From positions 1 to 9,168 of the forward strand of contig JAEDOJ010000043.1 in assembly GCA_016302015.1 (NCBI GenBank): a DNA stretch of 9,168 nucleotides. Direction: 5' to 3'. Each line of letters starts with the position of its first letter. Position 1 is the first letter of the stretch. The position numbers and the translations under genes were made by a program. The notes beneath the pieces are model-generated. The model was not told the DNA's origin. It saw nothing but the letters and a program-made list of their open reading frames with translations, and did not search any database. The DNA comes from Oscillospiraceae bacterium (GTDB lineage Bacteria > Bacillota_A > Clostridia > Oscillospirales > Oscillospiraceae). This document shows positions 7,501 through 9,168 of this stretch, one piece after another.

Positions 7501-8053
7501 GGGCGCCGCTCAGTCCGGGCATCTGGTTTCCGTGGGGTATGATATGTATCTGAAGCTGCTGGAGGAAGCGGTTCTGGAGGAACGGGGAGAAAAGCCCCTG
7601 GAGGAAGCGGCCTGTACGGCGGATTTGGACGTCACGGCCAATATCGACAAAAATTATGTGTCCTCGGGAGAGCAGCGGATGGATCTGTACCGCCGCATGG
7701 CGGCCATTCGGTCACAGGAGGATGCGGATGAGCTGCTGGACGAGGTGGTAGACCGGTACGGCGATCCACCCAAGGGCGCCATGAACCTGATTTCCATCGC
7801 ACTGCTGCGAGCCAAGGCGGCGGCAGCGGGGATTTCGGATATTTCCCAGAAGGGCAGAACCATCGAGTTCTGTCTGAAAAAGTTTGAATTTGAGGCGGTG
7901 GCGGCGCTGTGCGGCCTGCCTGCCTACCAAAAACGGGTCTATTTGTCGCCAAAATCCGACAAGCCCATTCTGACCCTGAAGCTGCTGGCGGGGGAAAATC
8001 CCCTGAAGGCGGCGGAGGAGCTGCTGAAAAATTACAGAAGCAAGGAATTATAA
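4544..8053 (+). CDS. mfd: Transcription-repair coupling factor Mfd
   Basis: Mfd is an ATP-driven translocase that pushes RNA polymerase off DNA lesions and recruits UvrA. The 1169 residues are full length for the family. The start ATG 4544 has GGAG seven bases upstream. The N-terminal part is the UvrB-like module, with YSRGTLVEGVGQFSVRGGIV around 160-180 and FFGDEVDTMGYFD after it. The RNA-polymerase interaction (CarD-like) domain begins near 500 (LSPGDLIVHEYHGIGKY). The RecG-like translocase carries Walker A GDVGFGKT (655-662), Walker B DEEQRFGV (756-763), the LSATPIPRTL motif, motif V IETGIDIPN (about 898-906) and motif VI QIRGRVGR (925-932). The C-terminal TRCF domain that binds UvrA follows at about 1025-1130. 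No key residue is missing and there is no frameshift. It lies 75 bases after pth, beyond a hairpin, so it may be partly read from the prs promoter and partly controlled separately. Confidence 0.97.
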   Translation: MELLLKALEKLPDYGRMKTCIEKNQAVGVSGAAQINRSHLIASLLHDSKRSGVIICQDEMAARRTQGELAAFLGEEAPILPSRDLAFYSASAVSRGWEQRRLRLLHDLARGKLPLLLTTWDALAVRTMPKSHLFGSAMTLRLGAVLPMEEFCRRLVEGGYSRGTLVEGVGQFSVRGGIVDVFSPACDQPVRVEFFGDEVDTMGYFDTVTQRRTENLEEFVVLPVAENLTRQHPGGTAGLAKELEALIARQRRRKKPNESLLQTLNADLEELNLGANFPAADRYMALIYPEFACAADYVPADALVFFSDHGNLHRAANRYMEEEGLMLDSLLQSGILCGELCEFSADWEEVCGRLSGRAAVFLDSFLASAYPKSLPPRELCNVTAKQLPSYGGNLEIAVSDLKHYQKNDFASLVLCGNRRRGEILAQQLRDQGLSAFLAFPLTSMPRPGQILLSDGALPNGMEYPELKLAVLTEGQLLAQAVQKPRKKRGKATNRQKLDSFADLSPGDLIVHEYHGIGKYLCMEQIKIDGVVKDYVKIAYQGTDVLYVPATQLDLIGKYIGSGEDTPVKLNKLGGDQWQKTKARTKAAVKEMAEELIKLYAERKRLPGFAFGADSPWQKEFEQNFPYVETDDQLRSIEEIKGDMEAPQPMDRLLCGDVGFGKTEVALRAAMKAILDGKQVAILVPTTVLAQQHYTTAVKRFSGFPVNIGVLSRFCTAAQQRKNLADLRAGTLDLIIGTHKLLQKDIAFKDLGLLIIDEEQRFGVTHKEKLKELSRGVDVLTLSATPIPRTLNMALSGLRDMSTIEEPPHDRYPVQTFVLEYAEPVLMDAIRREVERGGQVYFLHNRVETIAQCAARIKKALPDIQVGIAHGKMSEEELSEVMQQMVENELQVLVCTTIIETGIDIPNVNTLIIEDADKLGLAQLHQIRGRVGRSNRHAYAYLTFRRGKVLTEIAEKRLNAIRDYAEFGSGFKIAMRDLEIRGAGNLLGAAQSGHLVSVGYDMYLKLLEEAVLEERGEKPLEEAACTADLDVTANIDKNYVSSGEQRMDLYRRMAAIRSQEDADELLDEVVDRYGDPPKGAMNLISIALLRAKAAAAGISDISQKGRTIEFCLKKFEFEAVAALCGLPAYQKRVYLSPKSDKPILTLKLLAGENPLKAAEELLKNYRSKEL

Positions 8054-8070
8054 AGAGAGGAAAAATAGAG

Positions 8071-9168
8071 ATGTTCAGTCTGCTTTTGCCGGTGATTTAT
8101 CTGGCGTTTATCAGTCTGGGACTGCCGGATGCCCTCTTAGGCTCCGCCTGGCCCTCCATGTACCAGAATTTTCAGGTGCCCCTGTCCTATGCGGGGATGA
8201 TTTCCATGATTATTTCCGCCGGAACCATCGTCTCCAGCCTGCTCAGCGACCGCCTGACCCGGTGGCTGGGCACGGGAAAGGTGACCCTGATCAGCGTTTT
8301 CGTGACCGCCGCGGCGTTGTTCGGCTTCTCCTTCAGCAACAGCTTCCTCCTCCTGTGCCTCTGGGCGGTGCCCTACGGACTGGGGGCGGGGAGCGTGGAC
8401 GCTTCCATCAATAACTATGTGGCCATCCACTATTCCAGCCGCCATATGAACTGGCTGCACTGTATGTGGGGGCTGGGCGCCTCCGCAGGCCCCTACGCCA
8501 TGGCCTACGCGCTGAGCCACAGCACATGGCATACCGGCTACCGGATCATCGGTGTGTTTCAGGTGGCGCTGACGGTAATTCTCTTCCTGAGCCTGCCTCT
8601 GTGGAAGAAGAGAACCGCCTCCCCGGAGGGAGGCGACAGAAAGGCGCTTTCCATCAGAAAAGTGCTGGGGCTTCCCGGCGCCAAGGCGATGATGATTACG
8701 TTCTTCTGCTATTGCGCCCTGGAGCAGACGGCGGGGCTGTGGGCGGCCACCTATCTGGTGGTGAACCGGGGAATTACCGAGGGGACCGCCGCCGGCTATG
8801 CCAGTTTGTTCTATGTGGGCATCACCGTGGGCCGGATTCTGGCAGGCTTTGTGTCCAATCGTCTGGGAGACAAAAAGATGGTTCTGCTGGGACAGGCCAT
8901 TGTGCTGGGCGGGATCATAATGATCCTCCTGCCTGTGGCATCGGAGCTTTGGGGGCTTGGGGGACTGATTCTTGTAGGCTTGGGCTGTGCGCCCATCTAT
9001 CCCGCCCTGCTGCACGCCACTCCCGCTCACTTCGGGGAAGACAAATCTCAGGCAATTATGGGGATGCAGATGGCCAGCGCCTATGTGGGCATCTGCGTCA
9101 TGCCGCCCCTGTTCGGCCTCCTGTCCCAGCATCTGGGCGTGTGGCTCTATCCGGTCTATCTGGCTGTG
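8071..9168 (+). CDS. MFS transporter, 3' end beyond the window
   Basis: The gene starts at ATG 8071 with AGAGAGG ten bases upstream, and stays open for 366 codons to the window edge, so the carboxyl end is missing. The product is strongly hydrophobic with many membrane-spanning stretches. It has two related halves separated by a polar cytoplasmic loop at about 178-200 (KKRTASPEGGDRKALSIRK), as expected for a major facilitator. SDRLTRWLGTGK (59-70) and SNRLGDKKMV (262-271) look like the motif-A loops between helices 2-3 and 8-9. GLPDALLGSAWPSM near the start and YGLGAGSVDASINNY (102-116) resemble sugar-type or uncharacterised facilitators of the FucP-like group. The substrate cannot be stated; fucose-permease-like assignment is a guess from style. 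Only 17 bases separate it from mfd, with no terminator, so it is probably transcribed with mfd. About 20-50 residues are likely missing, judging from the usual length of near 400. Confidence 0.88.
   Translation, partial: MFSLLLPVIYLAFISLGLPDALLGSAWPSMYQNFQVPLSYAGMISMIISAGTIVSSLLSDRLTRWLGTGKVTLISVFVTAAALFGFSFSNSFLLLCLWAVPYGLGAGSVDASINNYVAIHYSSRHMNWLHCMWGLGASAGPYAMAYALSHSTWHTGYRIIGVFQVALTVILFLSLPLWKKRTASPEGGDRKALSIRKVLGLPGAKAMMITFFCYCALEQTAGLWAATYLVVNRGITEGTAAGYASLFYVGITVGRILAGFVSNRLGDKKMVLLGQAIVLGGIIMILLPVASELWGLGGLILVGLGCAPIYPALLHATPAHFGEDKSQAIMGMQMASAYVGICVMPPLFGLLSQHLGVWLYPVYLAV

Noticed and set aside
6587..7522. Long minus-strand open frame of 311 codons opposite mfd
   Set aside because: It is antisense to the translocase motifs of mfd; the product is a mirror of conserved mfd codons with no domain of its own.
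8137..9132. Minus-strand open frame of 331 codons at the right end
   Set aside because: The plus strand encodes a clear major facilitator with a ribosome binding site over the same bases; the minus product is rich in G, H, Q and R with no motif.

Overview
The window reads as a chromosomal segment of a fairly GC-rich member of the Firmicutes, most likely a Clostridia lineage close to Oscillospiraceae/Ruminococcaceae. The evidence is the order prs - pth - mfd, which is a Firmicutes housekeeping arrangement, the Gram-positive style Shine-Dalgarno sites (AGGAG/GGAGG), TTG start use, and the G+C-rich codon use of the core genes. The taxon is an inference from gene order and protein style; no marker RNA is present.

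Left part (1-1454, plus strand): an accessory-looking stretch. After an undecidable 5' end comes a strikingly AT-rich small gene for an HNH endonuclease-type protein with an extra N-terminal zinc-ribbon-like motif. It is followed by a small nucleotidyltransferase-fold protein whose 3' end overlaps, by 25 bases, the start of a three-helix membrane protein. A near-perfect hairpin (1461-1488) ends this block and also ends the converging gene on the other strand.

Middle (1494-2693, minus strand): a zinc metallopeptidase of the M14 (carboxypeptidase) fold, preceded by a peptidoglycan-binding domain and one LysM domain. It is probably a cell-wall gamma-D-glutamyl-diaminopimelate type peptidase with no export signal. 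Its best start is a TTG with a strong ribosome binding site.

Right part (2805-9168, plus strand): a strong extended -10 promoter and a short leader with two small hairpins precede prs (PRPP synthetase). pth (peptidyl-tRNA hydrolase) follows with a one-base stop/start overlap. A hairpin lacking a U-tract precedes mfd (transcription-repair coupling factor), and an MFS transporter starts 17 bases after mfd and runs off the window. These four genes look like one transcription unit: PRPP supply for nucleotide synthesis, rescue of peptidyl-tRNA, removal of stalled RNA polymerase with recruitment of excision repair, and a transporter of unknown substrate.

I did not find a convincing new multi-gene system. 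The best candidates for a second look are the zinc-ribbon + HNH protein with foreign base composition, and the overlapping nucleotidyltransferase / membrane-protein pair next to it.
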